The translations under genes were made by a program, and so were the position numbers. Positions 20,195 through 31,770 of a stretch of 64,000 nucleotides of DNA are shown here, piece after piece (within the stretch, counting starts at the first letter, position 1; each line of letters begins with the position of its first letter). The stretch comes from Hawksworthiomyces lignivorus (taxonomy: Eukaryota; Ascomycota; Sordariomycetes; Ophiostomatales; Ophiostomataceae). The notes under the pieces were generated by a model. The model ran no database searches. It saw nothing but the letters and a program-made list of their open reading frames with translations, and was not told the DNA's origin. The DNA lies in assembly GCA_002917075.1 (NCBI GenBank), contig NTMA01000103.1:62001-126000 (forward strand), read 5' to 3'.

Positions 20195-22290
20195 ATGGCT
20201 CTTGGTAAGATTCAACCGTCTCTAGAATCTTCTGTCTTCTTTTAAGACCTTCCCGGACAACTCCACTGACATTGAATCTTCGTGCTAGCAACTGCTGCAG
20301 CCACTGCGGCAGCCACGGCTGCAGGCCTCTCCTATCTAGAGGCTAAGTTCCACTTCAAGAAGGACTTACAATACATTCGCGGCCGCCGGCTGTATAAAAA
20401 GATGTTGGGACAGGCTATTAAAAATAAGCGTCTCTCTCCCTATTATTTCATCGAGCAGAATGCTCGCGACGATCCCAACTACGAGTCCATCTGGTCTCGC
20501 GCCGGTTGCTATTCGCGGAAGGAGGTCTATGACCGGGCAAACCAGTATGGGCAATGGTTCCTAGCGCAAGGGGTAAAACCCGGCGACCTCGTTGCCTTTT
20601 TCATGATCAACTCGCCCGACTTTATCACCGCTTGGATCGGCTTGTTATCGATTGGTGCCGCGCCTGCCATGATAAATTTCCATCTCACCTCTCAGGCGCT
20701 GCTACACTGCCTGAAGATAAGCAAAGCCTCTCTGATTGTAGTTGACGGACCACCTGATGCACACACACGGATCAACTCCGTGCAGTCCGACCTCGATGCG
20801 GCTGGGTATCGCGTCATCAAGCTGGAGTCCGTACGGCCTGAGGTGTACAGCCAGGACGCGAGGCGCCCTGGCGATGAGCTGCGAGCGGGCGTGCTCGGCG
20901 ACTGGCCGCTGGCCGTGTTCTACACGAGTGGTACGACGGGCTTGCCCAAGGCATGTGTGCTTCCCCTCGCCGTGGCTTACGGTCAGGGCATCGCGAACAT
21001 CACAGGGCTGAACCCCGTCGAACGCCCCGGCGAACGATACTACGTCTGCATGCCCTACTACCACGGCACCGGCGGCATCAATGCCATGGCCCAGATGTTC
21101 GCAGGGACGACCCTGTGCGTTGCTCCGAAGTTTAGCGTCTCCAATTTCTGGAAGGACATCCGGGACTCGCGTGCTACCTGGTTCGTATACGTCGGCGAGA
21201 CCCTGCGCTATCTGCTTGCGGCGCCGGAGTCGCCCGATGACAAGAATCACAATGTCCATACCATTTATGGCAACGGGCTGCGCCCGGATGTCTGGGACAA
21301 ATTCCGCGATCGGTTTGGCATTGAGCGGATTCACGAGTTCTTCAACAGCACCGAGGGCGTCTTTCCCCTGGACAACGTGTGCCGCGGCGATTTCCTCGCA
21401 CATGCTGTGGGCCATCACGGCCTCTTGCTGCGACTGAAGTACAGCGATGAATATATCCCTGTGGCAATCGATGCCGAGACGGGCGACATTGCTCGGGATC
21501 CCGAGACTGGATTTGGATTCCGGGTGCCGTACAAGCTGGGCGGCGAGATTCTTGTGCGCATTCCCGGTGAGAGGGCCTTTGGTGGTTACGTAGGCAACGA
21601 AGAGGCAACCGAAAAGAAGCTAGTCAGAAACGTTTTCAAGAAGGGGGATTGCTTTTATCGGACAGGGGATGCCCTGCGGCGTGACGACGACGGACGCTGG
21701 TTTTTCTTGGACAGGTGAGTCCGCCATGTCTAGTCCGTCCTTAAGAAGTTTTGTTTCCGCTGCTAACTGTATAGACTCGGCGATACGTTTCGGTGGAAGG
21801 GTGAGAACGTGTCAACGGCGGAGGTTAGCGAGGTCCTCGGCAAGTTCCCTGGCGTGCTCGAGGCGAACGTCTACGGTGTTGATCTGCCTGGGCACGATGG
21901 CAAGGCAGGCGCTGCCGCCATTTACCTCGACCCACAGCAGAAAGCACACTTCAATCACCAGAAGTTCTTAGAGTACGTAACCAATGTCTCTTGTCGCGAT
22001 GAAATGATATGCCACTGCTGACCTCTGGGACTTATTTTCCTTATAGGCACGCCCGAAAGCACTTGCCAAGATATGCCGTGCCTATTTTCATTCGTCATGT
22101 GAAAGAAGTGTCTGCTACGCATAACAATAAGCAAAACAAGTTGCCGCTCAAGAAAGAAGGCGTGCACCCTGACAAAGTGACAAATGATGATCAGATTCTA
22201 TGGATTGATGGTCACGGTAAAGGCGTTACATACATTCCCTTCACACGGGACGACTGGAACAACCTACATGCTGGGAAGGCTAGGCTGTGA
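20195..22290 (+). CDS. Fat1-like fatty-acid transporter / very-long-chain acyl-CoA synthetase
   Basis: Four exons: 20195-20204 (ATG GCT CTT G), 20289-21714, 21775-21972 and 22047-22290, giving 625 residues, the normal Fat1 length. All introns are GT-AG and phase-compatible. The GTG at 20284 is intronic and not a start. After an Ala-rich N-terminal membrane segment ([20 protein letters not shown]) come the AMP-binding P-loop-like motif [12 protein letters not shown] (about residue 215), MPYYHGTGG, the EFFNSTEG region and the FATP/VLACS motif [13 protein letters not shown] followed by [17 protein letters not shown] across intron 2. The enzyme activates long and very long fatty acids to acyl-CoA with ATP, and members of this family work at ER, lipid droplets, peroxisomes or plasma membrane. 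I see no clear C-terminal PTS1 (ends KARL, only loosely SKL-like). Confidence 0.93.
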
Positions 22291-23333
22291 TGCGTATGTG
22301 GTGTGAGATGGTAGTCTCAGTGTCTTATAGAATGTATTTACTAATAAACTGCAAATGCTTTGGCGCTAGATTTCTCTGATAATACGTATTCTGTTTTAAC
22401 AACCAACTTGGCATTTAATTCCTAGGGGTGTCTTCCATGTCTCATCTACCTCCAAAAGAAAGCAATCATTACCTGCATCAGCTTAGTACTGTTGATATTT
22501 GGCCAGCTTAGTCACGGTATCTAATGCATCTCCAATTATAGCTACGCACTTGTTGCGTAACATCGTTCAGAAGAAGACTGTCAGCCATTGCTGGTGCGCT
22601 AGAGTGAATTGCATGTTATGTGAGTAACGAAGACACCATGGCCCCTCTTCCTCAATAATATCAGGATCCTAGAATTGCCGTCCAGTTCAGCGACACTATT
22701 CTATGCCATTCATATCTAGCTATATTATAGCACATGATGGGGTTTTCCAATGTCGAGAGCAAAAAAATTAGAAACAACCATCAAAGATATGGATAATCCC
22801 AAGTAGAAAGATGGCCGTCTGAGAGAAAACTGGGGAGAGTGGATAACATATGCCGAGAGACTAGATGAACACGATATTGGAAAACAAAGGGATGGTACTC
22901 ATAGATACGGTCAGTGCACTTTATTTCTTTTGTCCTTTGTGTGAACAAACGGAGAACTACAGTGCTTGACCTTGATAGCCGAGCCGGCAATTTAATGAAA
23001 ATCGAAGTAGGTGACGTCTCATTCGTAGATATGTTTACTTTTTTTCAGGATTATATTCACTTTCATATTGAATTAATACGGCTATTCTCCACTTCTTTTT
23101 CCTATTTTGGTGCCCGTAGTAGACGGCAAGTTCTCAGAAGCAATGCGTCTCTTATATCCTCAAGGTTGAGACCTCGTCAGACAGGGCTGTCTCTATTCAT
23201 CGATCGTTAGGATTTCCTTCAAAACGAGCGAATCGTTTCTGGCTTTTTCTTGGATTCAACCTCACTCCAGAGTGATTTCTCAACGCAGAATTCTAGGGCT
23301 TGTCTGGTATTAACTTTTTTAGCTTCCTTGAAG
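22291..23333. other. Intergenic
   Basis: 3' flank of the acyl-CoA synthetase and promoter of the DUF1996 gene. Short ORFs only; I see no motif. Confidence 0.6.
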
Positions 23334-24833
23334 ATGTTGTGGTCCGCTCTCTTTGCTTTTGCCTCACTGGCTCAAGCCGCACCTCAGTTTGGCGGTGGTA
23401 GAGGTGGTGGCGGCGGCGGCAGCACCGGCCATGGCACAAGTTTGATTCGATTTGGATGCTCACAGGTAGTGATCGAGCGTCTCGATCCGTGAGTCCTGCT
23501 TTGGGAAGAGTTGAACCGAGTAGTTAATGAGTCGCTGACCTAACATCATAGCCTCGTCAATCCCGGCATGCTGCCATCGCCTCATGTTCATCAGGTGATC
23601 GGAGGAGTGAGCTAACTTTACCTCTTATTCATTCTCGTCCTTTGTGTTTGGTGACAATTCACTAACTTCTTTAGAATGCTTTCAACGCATCTATGGCTTC
23701 CACTGATGTCTCTAATCTGGCATCGTGCACGACTTGCAACTTCGCCGATGATCTCTCCAACTACTGGACAGCCAATCTCTACTTCCAGGCACGTAACGGA
23801 AGCTACAAGCGCGTTCCACAGATTCACAACCGCATGGAGGATGGCTATGAGGGAGGCACCACCGTCTATTATGTCTCTCCCGGTTCTGGAAAAACCACCG
23901 CTTTCAAACCCGGCTTCCGCATGCTTGTCGGCGACTCAACCCTCCGAGCGAAACCCACCGAAGTTAACATGAAAATGCAGAGCTGCTTCCGCTGCTACAC
24001 TGGACCCAACTTCAAGGGCGACGACTTGTCTCCGTGCGCCGATCCAAAGCTGGATACTGAATCACTTCCAGCTGGGCCCTGCTTAGGCGGCATCCGATCC
24101 AACATCCATTTCCCTACGTATGGCGAACTCTCAAATTCAAACATGCATTCTATTCGCTAACCCATTCAGATGCTGGGATGGTAAAACCCTCGACTCTCCC
24201 AATCACAAGGACCATGTTGCTTATCCCGTCAACGGCCCATCGTCTTTTGCCACAACTGGTACATGCCCCAGCTCGCATCCCGTCAAGATCCCACAGGTCA
24301 TGCTTGAGGTAAGTATTTGCCATAGTTCATTTCCATACAGACTTATCTCGAAGTTCCTATCTTCTGATATGATCCTCTCATAGATCGTGTGGGACACCAC
24401 TGGCTTTAACGATAAGTCTGAGTGGCCTGCAGATGGATCACAGCCATTTGTCCTCAGCAATGGAGACAAGTACGTCAATGCTTTCCCATTAGAACGCTTG
24501 GGTTAATATAAAGAATGAAACGTTAACAATGGTAGGACCGGCTACGGCCAACATGCCGATTACGTCTTTGGCTGGAAAGGAGACGCACTCCAGAAGCTCA
24601 TGGATGGCGGCTGCTTTGGTGCGGCTGCCTGCAATGGCGTCAAGCCCCAGTCGGCTGCCGATGCCAACAAGTGTGCTGTCAAGAACACTGTGAACGAAGA
24701 CATCAATGGCTGTGAGTTATATCATCCCTTCGCTTTTTATTCTCGGAGTTTCCAGGTACTGCGGAGAAAAAAAAACTAACACACTTTAACCTTTTCAGGG
24801 CTTACTGAACTTCCCGGACATGGGATGGATTGA
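23334..24833 (+). CDS. Secreted DUF1996 protein
   Basis: Seven exons: 23334-23488, 23552-23606, 23675-24117, 24170-24308, 24384-24469, 24536-24711 and 24799-24833. Every junction is GT-AG and keeps frame, giving 362 residues. A signal peptide (MLWSALFAFASLAQA) is followed by a Gly-rich spacer and the DUF1996 domain. Hallmarks are IRFGCSQVVIERLDPLVNPG, HVHQVIGGNAFN, SNYWTANLYFQARNG, GFRMLVGD, CWDGKTLDSPNHKDHVAYP and HADYVFGWKGDALQ, with conserved Cys pairs (SCTTCNF, CFRCYTGPNF, GACNG-type). DUF1996 proteins are common secreted fungal proteins, often found with WSC domains; no enzymatic reaction is established. There is no WSC domain or GPI signal here, so it is probably soluble and extracellular. 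A CDS start further upstream in the same frame (23250) would bury the signal peptide, so I prefer 23334. It lies directly upstream of the chitin deacetylase on the same strand. Confidence 0.9.
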
Positions 24834-25176
24834 AAACTGCTTCAGAAACTACCTGGATTTATTTGTAAATCTTTCAAACATTTATTTAGGTTACACGTGT
24901 ATGAATTACTCTTCTTTTAAGATTTTTTTTGGATTCTAATAGCTATATTCTTTCACTGTATGACCAACCGTAAGGCAAGCAGTCTCTTTTCTCCCTCCTT
25001 GTTGGTTTGAATTGGATATACGTCAGTTGTCCTAAACGGAAAAAATTTCAAGACCTTAAGCCACTTCATATCCTATGAATATTTATACTGAGTCGTGTCG
25101 ACGAATTGTACAAAGATTGAGATGCGAGACGTTAGATACAAAATCTCCGCATCTCATAGTATCTTCCTTTCATATT

Positions 25177-25179
25177 CTC

Positions 25180-25241
<62 letters not shown>
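25177..25241 (+). repeat. (CT)n followed by T30 in the leader of the chitin deacetylase gene
   Basis: A CT dinucleotide tract (25177-25211, one CTGT interruption) runs straight into thirty T residues (25212-25241), ending about 40 bp before the first ATG at 25283. Pyrimidine tracts of this kind are common in fungal core promoters; the T30 is unusually long. Confidence 0.85.
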
Positions 25242-25244
<3 letters not shown>

Positions 25245-25282
25245 AAAATTAAGTCTTCAGTTTTGAATTTTGATTCCACTCG

Positions 25283-26320
25283 ATGTACTTATCCAATATG
25301 TACAATTGGTTGAATCTCTTGGGGACTTTCGGTCTCATGGTTGAGGCTATACCATTCACAGAATCCCATTCGCAGTCTGTTATGATCCGACAAGCTGCCC
25401 CCGTTCCATCTGGAGAGTCAACAAATGGAATCCCAAGGCCACATATTGGCAACATTCCTTACGGTACGTTGAGGCTCCTAAAAAGCCCAAAAAAAATCCA
25501 TACCATCAACTAATTGCCCCCATTAGGCGTAATAATCAACAAGTGTACAGTCTCCAATACTGTAGCTCTCACATTCGACGACGGGCCAAGCAAATATACC
25601 AGCACCATATTAGATCTTCTCAGCAAGTATAACGCCAAAGCTACGTTCTTCATCAACGGCAACAACAACCCCATAGCCCCCATAGATGTTTCATCAACCC
25701 CCTGGCCCGATTTGTTGCATCGCATGCTTAATGAGGGCCATCAGATTGCTAGCCATACTTGGCGACACCAGGACCTGACTACTGCCTCGCCAGCAGACCG
25801 TGAGGCACAAATGGTCTATAATGAAATGGCCTTCCGAAACATCTTGGGCTTCTTTCCCACATACATGCGCCCGCCTTATGCCACATGCACTCCTGAGTCT
25901 GGCTGCTTAGATGATCTAGCGGCACGCGGATACCATGCGGTGAACTTCGACGTCGACACCAAGGACTACGACCACGATGACCCTGTTGCCATTCAGTATT
26001 CTAAAGATTACTTCCGTGATATGTTGAGCCACTCTGGATATAACCAACCTGGCAGCAACGCTGGTCACATTGTCTTATCTCACGACTCACATCACGAAAC
26101 GGCTGCCTCATTGGCAGAGTATATGCTCACTACGCTACTGGAGCTTGGCTACTATACTGCCACTGTGGGTGCATGTCTAAGTGACCCGCCAGAGAATTGG
26201 TACCGAGATGCTTCAACAGGTGCTCCTCATGCTCCTCAGGAAGCAGACAGTAATGATAGCCAGACACAGTCAAACGATGACGACAACGATACTGGTCCAC
26301 AAGACCCTGCGTCTTATTAG
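25283..26320 (+). CDS. Secreted chitin deacetylase (CE4, NodB homology domain)
   Basis: Exons 25283-25463 and 25527-26320 (GTACGT donor, CATTAG acceptor), 324 residues. ATG 25298 gives a cleaner signal peptide (MYNWLNLLGTFGLMVEA) and 319 residues. It removes acetyl groups from chitin or chitooligomers, using a metal. All five CE4 motifs are present (numbering from 25283): TFDDGP with Asp78/Asp79, HTWRH with His137 and His141 as metal ligands, RPPY (175-178), a DTKDY variant of the DxxDW motif (Asp204-Tyr208) and LSHD with His246 near the end. The NodB domain is followed by a short acidic Asn/Asp/Gln-rich tail (about residues 290-324), with no chitin-binding module and no GPI signal. Roles in wall remodelling or in hiding chitin from a host are typical of the family; which one applies here is not visible. 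Confidence 0.92.
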
Positions 26321-28524
26321 TTCTAGCCAAATGTGCAAATCATGCTAATAATTCATAGACTCTTCATAGTTCTCATCGGTTCAGCTTTGTTTACCAGAAC
26401 AATGACTGAGATGTACCTTCAAATTTTAACATTTATCGCCATCTATTTTCTTTGCTTCTTGTTTCAAATTGTATTTTCTTCAAGTTTTAGTAGTTAAAAA
26501 AAAGATAGTATTTAACGAGCATGTCTACGTTTATAACAAAAAGAGGATAAAAAAGATATCTTAAGAAATAGGAAAAGTCGTAGGTTTATTAAATAGGAGA
26601 TAAGTACGTGATCCCCAAGTTATTTCAGTATGTATAACTACTCTATTCAGAAATTAATAACACTAAAAGAATCCACTTTTGTTAGTTGCGTATCTAATAC
26701 AATATCCCTATACAAAGTTTGAAAAGCAAAAAGTAACAAAAAGTAAAGCGCCCAAATCACTCGTACTACATGCACAACGCTGACGACAAAGACAAAATCA
26801 GAGCATCTGATTTATCACTGCCTCTCCCTTGGCTTCAAGTCGATAATAAACCTAAACTTTTGAGCCCCTGACCATTGAGCAGCCGTGTGTCCGTAGCTGT
26901 CATTTATCAACTCGCAACGATCTATTTCGACGGTCTACAAGACGTAATAATGGAAGGGCCATCAATGACATCAGCTACCGCGCCGTATGCACTGTCTCCT
27001 ACAAAACCTGGAAGGGTTCCATAAAGCAGGCCTCTGTGCCCGAAATGCCTCTGTGCCCGCAATGCCTCTCTATGGTGACGCGAAAGAAGAAGAGAAAGAG
27101 GATGAGGTATTGTATTGTTAAATTATAGACTTCCTTACTTCATTGTGATGCTAGATGGATGTCAAGCTGCGACTTAGAGACACACAAGCGCAAGTTGGAT
27201 CTCGCGAAGGCCATCTTTATTTGAACTCGTATACTCTTTTGTATTCAATGTTTCCGTTGTCTCATTTTGTGTTTTTGGACTCCTGGCGGCCTCGAGAAAC
27301 TTGTCAGACTCCATGAGATGAGAAAACGCGGGCTCCACTCTCTCCTAATTTCCAAAGGGGTTCTCATCTTTTTATTGGAGGCGATATTCCAGCAGAATTA
27401 CGGCTGCTAGGAGGAAGACGCCGTACTCATCAGAGAGTAAGATAGAAGAGCGGAACATACTTGCTATCACACTATGCTACGGCTCTTGATACATGTACGT
27501 CTTAAATCAATGGGTCTGTTGCGCACAAACAACATCCGAGTGTCTGTCTCCGGTTCTTAGGCGAATTTTTGACCACAGTGATCTTATTTTCGTGTCTATC
27601 CATGACCAGTTGGTGAGGTTTTGCAACGGGCCGCCCATCACGCCCCGACGCCTCTTCCGAAAAGCTGTTAGGTTTCTCAGTCTCCTCCCGCCAAGCCGCG
27701 TTAGAAAGAATATTCTCCGCAATTCCGGGTGCAGTGCAATGGGGAAAAGAGTGTTTGGGTGAACCACAACATAATCTCGTATAAATAATGAATGCCATAT
27801 AACCGGTTAGACTAGGGAGGAACGATGATGTGAAAACCTGAACCTAAACAGTTACTAGAAACCGTCAGATATGATCCGATGTGATGGGTTCCAAATGGAG
27901 ACATTCGTAGCAGAATAATGCTTAGCATGTGCAAGAAGATAGAATGAAATCAAACGGAGAGGATTTTAACCAGGAATGCATAGTATTCACTATGATTTAA
28001 TAGTAATAGAAGAAATGAAAAAGATATGAGTTAGAAAAGGGTACGCACTTGAAACTAGAGGACACCGTACGAAACCAGATACGATCCAAACACGAGACTA
28101 AAGCCTATCATGATTCATTGCCGGATATTACTTATATTGCGTAGCTTTGCCTGCATGACACAAGAGGGTGAAGGCAGTTGAAGATAGAATCGAATTTGGC
28201 TAATGCTGTGACCATAGAGGGGAAGCTAGCCCGCCTCGAAAATAACGACAATTGAAAGTGCGCAGGAAAGAATTAGAGATCAAAGCACTAAATGAGCGGA
28301 GTAGGGATCGGTCAAAAGAAAGTTGGGAAGAAAGTACCTGTCTCTTGTATGGAGCCCATACTTTGCTGTAAGCTGCGCGTTCTCTTTCAGAGGTGCCTAG
28401 ATTAACTGGACAGCCCCCGAAAAAAAAAATTTTTTTGTGACAAAAAATTGAGATATCCAAAGCCTTTGCGATGATCTCAAGGACCGCCACAATGGCTTTG
28501 AGACCGTTTGGTCCAAGGATTCAT
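26321..28524. other. 2.2-kb gene-free, AT-rich region
   Basis: No coding motif on either strand. A short direct repeat of GCCTCTGTGCCCG units occurs around 27029-27066, and an A10/T7 run lies near 28420-28437. Small ORFs (27493-27798, 28200-28490) look non-coding. Confidence 0.55.
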
Positions 28525-28713
28525 GACGGTAGACAACCACCGAACAAACCAGACGGCAGACAACCACCGAACATAGTAGACGGCAGACAATCATCGAACA
28601 TAGTAGACTGCAGGCAACCACCGAACATACTAGGCGGCAGGCAACCACCGAACAAGGCGAACGGCAAACAAGCGTCGAACAGGGCAGGCGGCAGAAAGCC
28701 ACCGCACTGAACT
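28525..28713 (+). repeat. 27-bp minisatellite, seven diverged copies
   Basis: Seven head-to-tail 27-bp units of the type GACGGCAGACAACCACCGAAC plus six variable bases, with 2-8 substitutions between copies and no length change. Because 27 is a multiple of three, both strands stay open: on plus the units read DGRQPPNxx, on minus CRLxCSVVV-like. The conserved phase could reflect a coding past or simply the unit length. It ends about 55 bp before the stop codon of the neighbouring minus-strand gene. Confidence 0.85.
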
Positions 28714-28767
28714 GGACTGGCTGATACCGTGCTAGAGACGACAAGTTAACCATTTCATGGTCGTTCA

Positions 28768-29846
28768 TTACCAAATCATGTCTGCAAGTTCTCGCAACCG
28801 TTCCTCGGTAATGATAATATCCCCCTCGCCAGCACTGGCATTAGGTTGCCTTTCGCGCAGAAGAAAAAACTCCAGCATGAGATCGCCACTAGCGACATCA
28901 TAGCTAACTGGATTCGTATTTTCATTCCGCGTGATACTGATTGCTTGGCGGCGGAAGGGCTGAAGTTTGCCATGTCTCAAGGCCACAGCCAGAGCACCAC
29001 CAAATGGTGGAGCAGCATTCTCCGATACACTCTCGGTGTACTTTTCCACCAGAGTCGCTTTTCGGCTCTTATACAGTTTGACCAGGAGAACGATTTTGAC
29101 TTTGTGGTCTGATTCTCTGAACCACCACTTCATGTCTTCTTGCAAGCAAGGCAAGGACTCAGTCATCCTAGACTCAATAACGAGCGTAGGCCAGTCATCC
29201 TTATCGCGCGGCGGGCGGGGGATGCCACCGGAGTCTCCTTCTTTTGCGCCGCCTCCACCGCCTCCGCCACCCCCGCCGCCTCCGCCGGCCAGTCCCTGAA
29301 AGTACGTTTTAGCATGACTAGGGATCCAGGAGTTCTCGGGCATCCCCATGTCTCGCATGCTATTGTAGATCATGAGAAACAGTTCCGCATGGCCTATCTC
29401 ATGCTCTCCCGTCGGGATCGTGATGAAGAGGCGGCCGCCTGGTTGGGGATAGGACAGACGAAAGCCTCGACCTGAGGCATTTCTCCTTTTCATGATTTGA
29501 TAGAATGCCTCTTCAGGCACATCTGGATAAAAATAATATTTCAAATTTCAGCATATTCATAACATAAAATGAATAGAGCGGCGAAGAATGACAGGACTGT
29601 ACAGCGGCAGGAAGAACGTCAAAGATAAGCAGAGGGACAGGCTGTCTTCGTACCTTCACAAATCAGGAAATCCCTACCAGTCCGGTACTCATTAAGGAGT
29701 CTAAAGAGTTTGTTAACTGTAAGAAAAGGAACAGTCAGCGGTTGTTCTTCTTCCTCTTCTACTTCCAAGGTACTCTGCGGCGCCATCGATAGCCTTCTAG
29801 AAGACGAAGGCCAAGCAGCAGCTGGTGCCATCAGAATGTTCGCCAT
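28768..29846 (-). CDS. Uncharacterised fungal protein, possible PD-(D/E)XK (Uma2-like) fold
   Basis: Exons 29846-29654 and 29522-28768, joined in frame by GTACGA/ATCCAG to give 315 residues. I do not recognise a named family. From memory it resembles a common group of fungal hypothetical proteins with the pattern IPTGEHEIGHAELF, then WPTLVIESRMTESLPCLQED, then DHKVKIVLLVKLYK and NPVSYDVASGDLMLEF. The WPTLVIE...KIVLLVK layout fits the core strands of a PD-(D/E)XK nuclease-like fold such as Uma2, but a strict catalytic E-x-K is not clear, so it may be inactive. A roughly 13-Gly run interrupts the middle (about residues 142-154, plus strand 29246-29290), and the N-terminus has an acidic stretch (EVEEEEEQ). 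No signal peptide or membrane segment. Confidence 0.6.
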
Positions 29847-30951
29847 GTTCTAGATCAATATAAACAGAAAAAAAAGGAAAATCTGCTCTTTGTTTTCAAG
29901 CTAGGTGAGTTGAAAATGGCTCCTTGATAGGGAAAGGAGAGAAAAGAGAAAGAAGGGGAAAAAAAGTTTGAAGTCAAGGGGGGTGATGAGAGATTTTGCT
30001 CCTCTGTTTGGGGGACCGAATGCGAGGTGGGTCTCGAGGCGCTAATTAGGAGTAGGGCGTTGTGATATACGTGAAGCACACGCCGTCCTCGTAATGCCTT
30101 CAATATACGTATATGAGTTACGTCATGTAGTTTCTGACTTTCGTAGCAGGTCACTTTCGGGCTCACAACCCGTCGCATCTGAACAGTGTCTTGCTTCTTT
30201 CCTACTCCTTACTTGCCATTGTAAGATTCACGGGATTGCTCTGTATGCTATCCAAGACAATAAAGATTAATATGACACTCGCTCTATTTCTAAAGGTAGG
30301 TAGCCAACCGGCTGGCTGCCATGGGGTTACTTGTCTGCGGATGTACCGAGTACTCTGTGCACTTAGATTCAGGAGATGTGGAATGACTCTGCGTGTCTCC
30401 TTCCTGCAGTGCAAGTTGGCATACCGTACAAACTAACAAAAAGCAATAATTGGCAACACAAAACTCAAAGGCTACTCTATCGTGGAAGTAATTCGCCACG
30501 TAGCCGGTGTAAGTGGTCGTTTGTCGTCCACGAGAAGTCAGAGACTTGCGCCCCACACACCTTGCACCCGTCGGCCTTAAATAAATGGGGCATGACAGGG
30601 GTATTGTAACCTTGTTCCTGGAGCAATTCACTACTAGAAGCGTTACTTATGCCAATTGCGCCTCCAATTGCGCCTTGATCGTATCAAGGAAATCATTGTA
30701 AAAATATATGGTTACTCTCTTTACTATAAAAAGGCAGCGCGTTTCATCAAGCGAATTCTAAGTGCAGCGGGGAGCTATGCTTTGCTTAGTCTTTTACAAG
30801 ATACATGTTAAGCAGTTTGCAAAGCTGCGAAGCTCAGATCTCAACGATTTCCATAGAGCTAGCTACTTTTATCTTACTTTTGGCCATTACAAGATATACA
30901 CACGAATACTATGTGCTCAAGAAGTGTCACTGGCTAGCCAGGCTCTTTCAA
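29847..30951. other. Intergenic
   Basis: Promoter side of the preceding gene and AT-rich sequence. ORFs at 30190-30630 and 30762-31005 are without motifs. I see nothing supportable. Confidence 0.55.
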
Positions 30952-31618
30952 TCAGGCCGGTCTTACTATTGTTGTTTCATGTATGTAAAGCAGCGTAGCG
31001 GCTGAGCGAGTCAGATGTACCGACTGACGGAGTCGAAATTTTTCATGCTCCAACACGGCATCTCCTACAATCGTTGCCTCGTTTCTATCGTGCACGATCA
31101 TCGTGAGGGCTTGGCCAACTCTTACAGCCTTCGAACTTTGTCTTTTCTTGAAGTAGACTCTAAAATGGTAGTTCCCTAGGAGCTCTTCTAGTAGGGCTTG
31201 ACGATAGACATCTCTCATGCTATCATGACCCTCTCTTATTATTCTATTCTCTTCCACAAGGTCTAAGTCGGCTTGGTCTTGCTCTTGGTGCATACTTTGC
31301 TGACTCTGTAAATGATTACTTCTTATTTAGATACTAGATCTGAAATTTAACCTTAATTGCAGAGGTCTCGTTCGTATTTGATCGTTCCAAAGAGGCAAGC
31401 AGGTGGTCTATTTAGCTCGTGGGGAGCAAGCCTATCGCTTGGTCGAGTTTGCTAACAACCAGGTCACGATGAAACATTTGAGGCCTTGTATCTGTTTCCT
31501 CAATAGAAGATACCGGGCTCAATACAGAGTGGAGCTCTACGCTCGCGAGCCTTTCAGAGAATTAGTAAGAGGGCCTTATCGTAGGATATACAATTTTAAG
31601 GGAATATGATATGTCTCT
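30952..31618 (-). pseudogene. Remnant of an unidentified minus-strand coding sequence
   Basis: The minus-strand ORF 31293-30952 encodes 113 residues of protein-like composition (QADLDLVEENRIIREG, LLEELLGNYHFRVYFKKR). Upstream on the same strand (about 31560-31340) another frame reads SIEETDTRPQMFHRDLVVSK, then hits TAA, then continues as IDHLLASLERSNTNETSAIK, ending near a weak GTTAAAT donor. An acceptor (ATTTACAG) precedes the downstream ORF. This looks like a decayed multi-exon gene or transposon fragment. The plus-strand ORF 31403-31609 overlaps it and starts with GTG, so only one of the two can be real. I cannot name the family. Confidence 0.3.
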
Positions 31619-31738
31619 TCGATTCATCCCATCTCTTGTTCGTCTCTTCTCTTCTCTTCATCTTTTCATATTTGTCCATTCCTCTTTCTCTCTTCTTCTG
31701 CGTTATTTTTATCTCGAAACCAAGAAGACAACGACTAG

Positions 31739-31770
<32 letters not shown>

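Noticed and set aside
20702..21418. 238-residue minus-strand ORF
   Set aside because: Antisense to the Fat1-like gene, whose AMP-binding motifs and splice sites are clear.
31403..31609. 68-residue plus-strand ORF
   Set aside because: Begins with GTG, has an upstream stop, and overlaps the minus-strand remnant; no family recognised.
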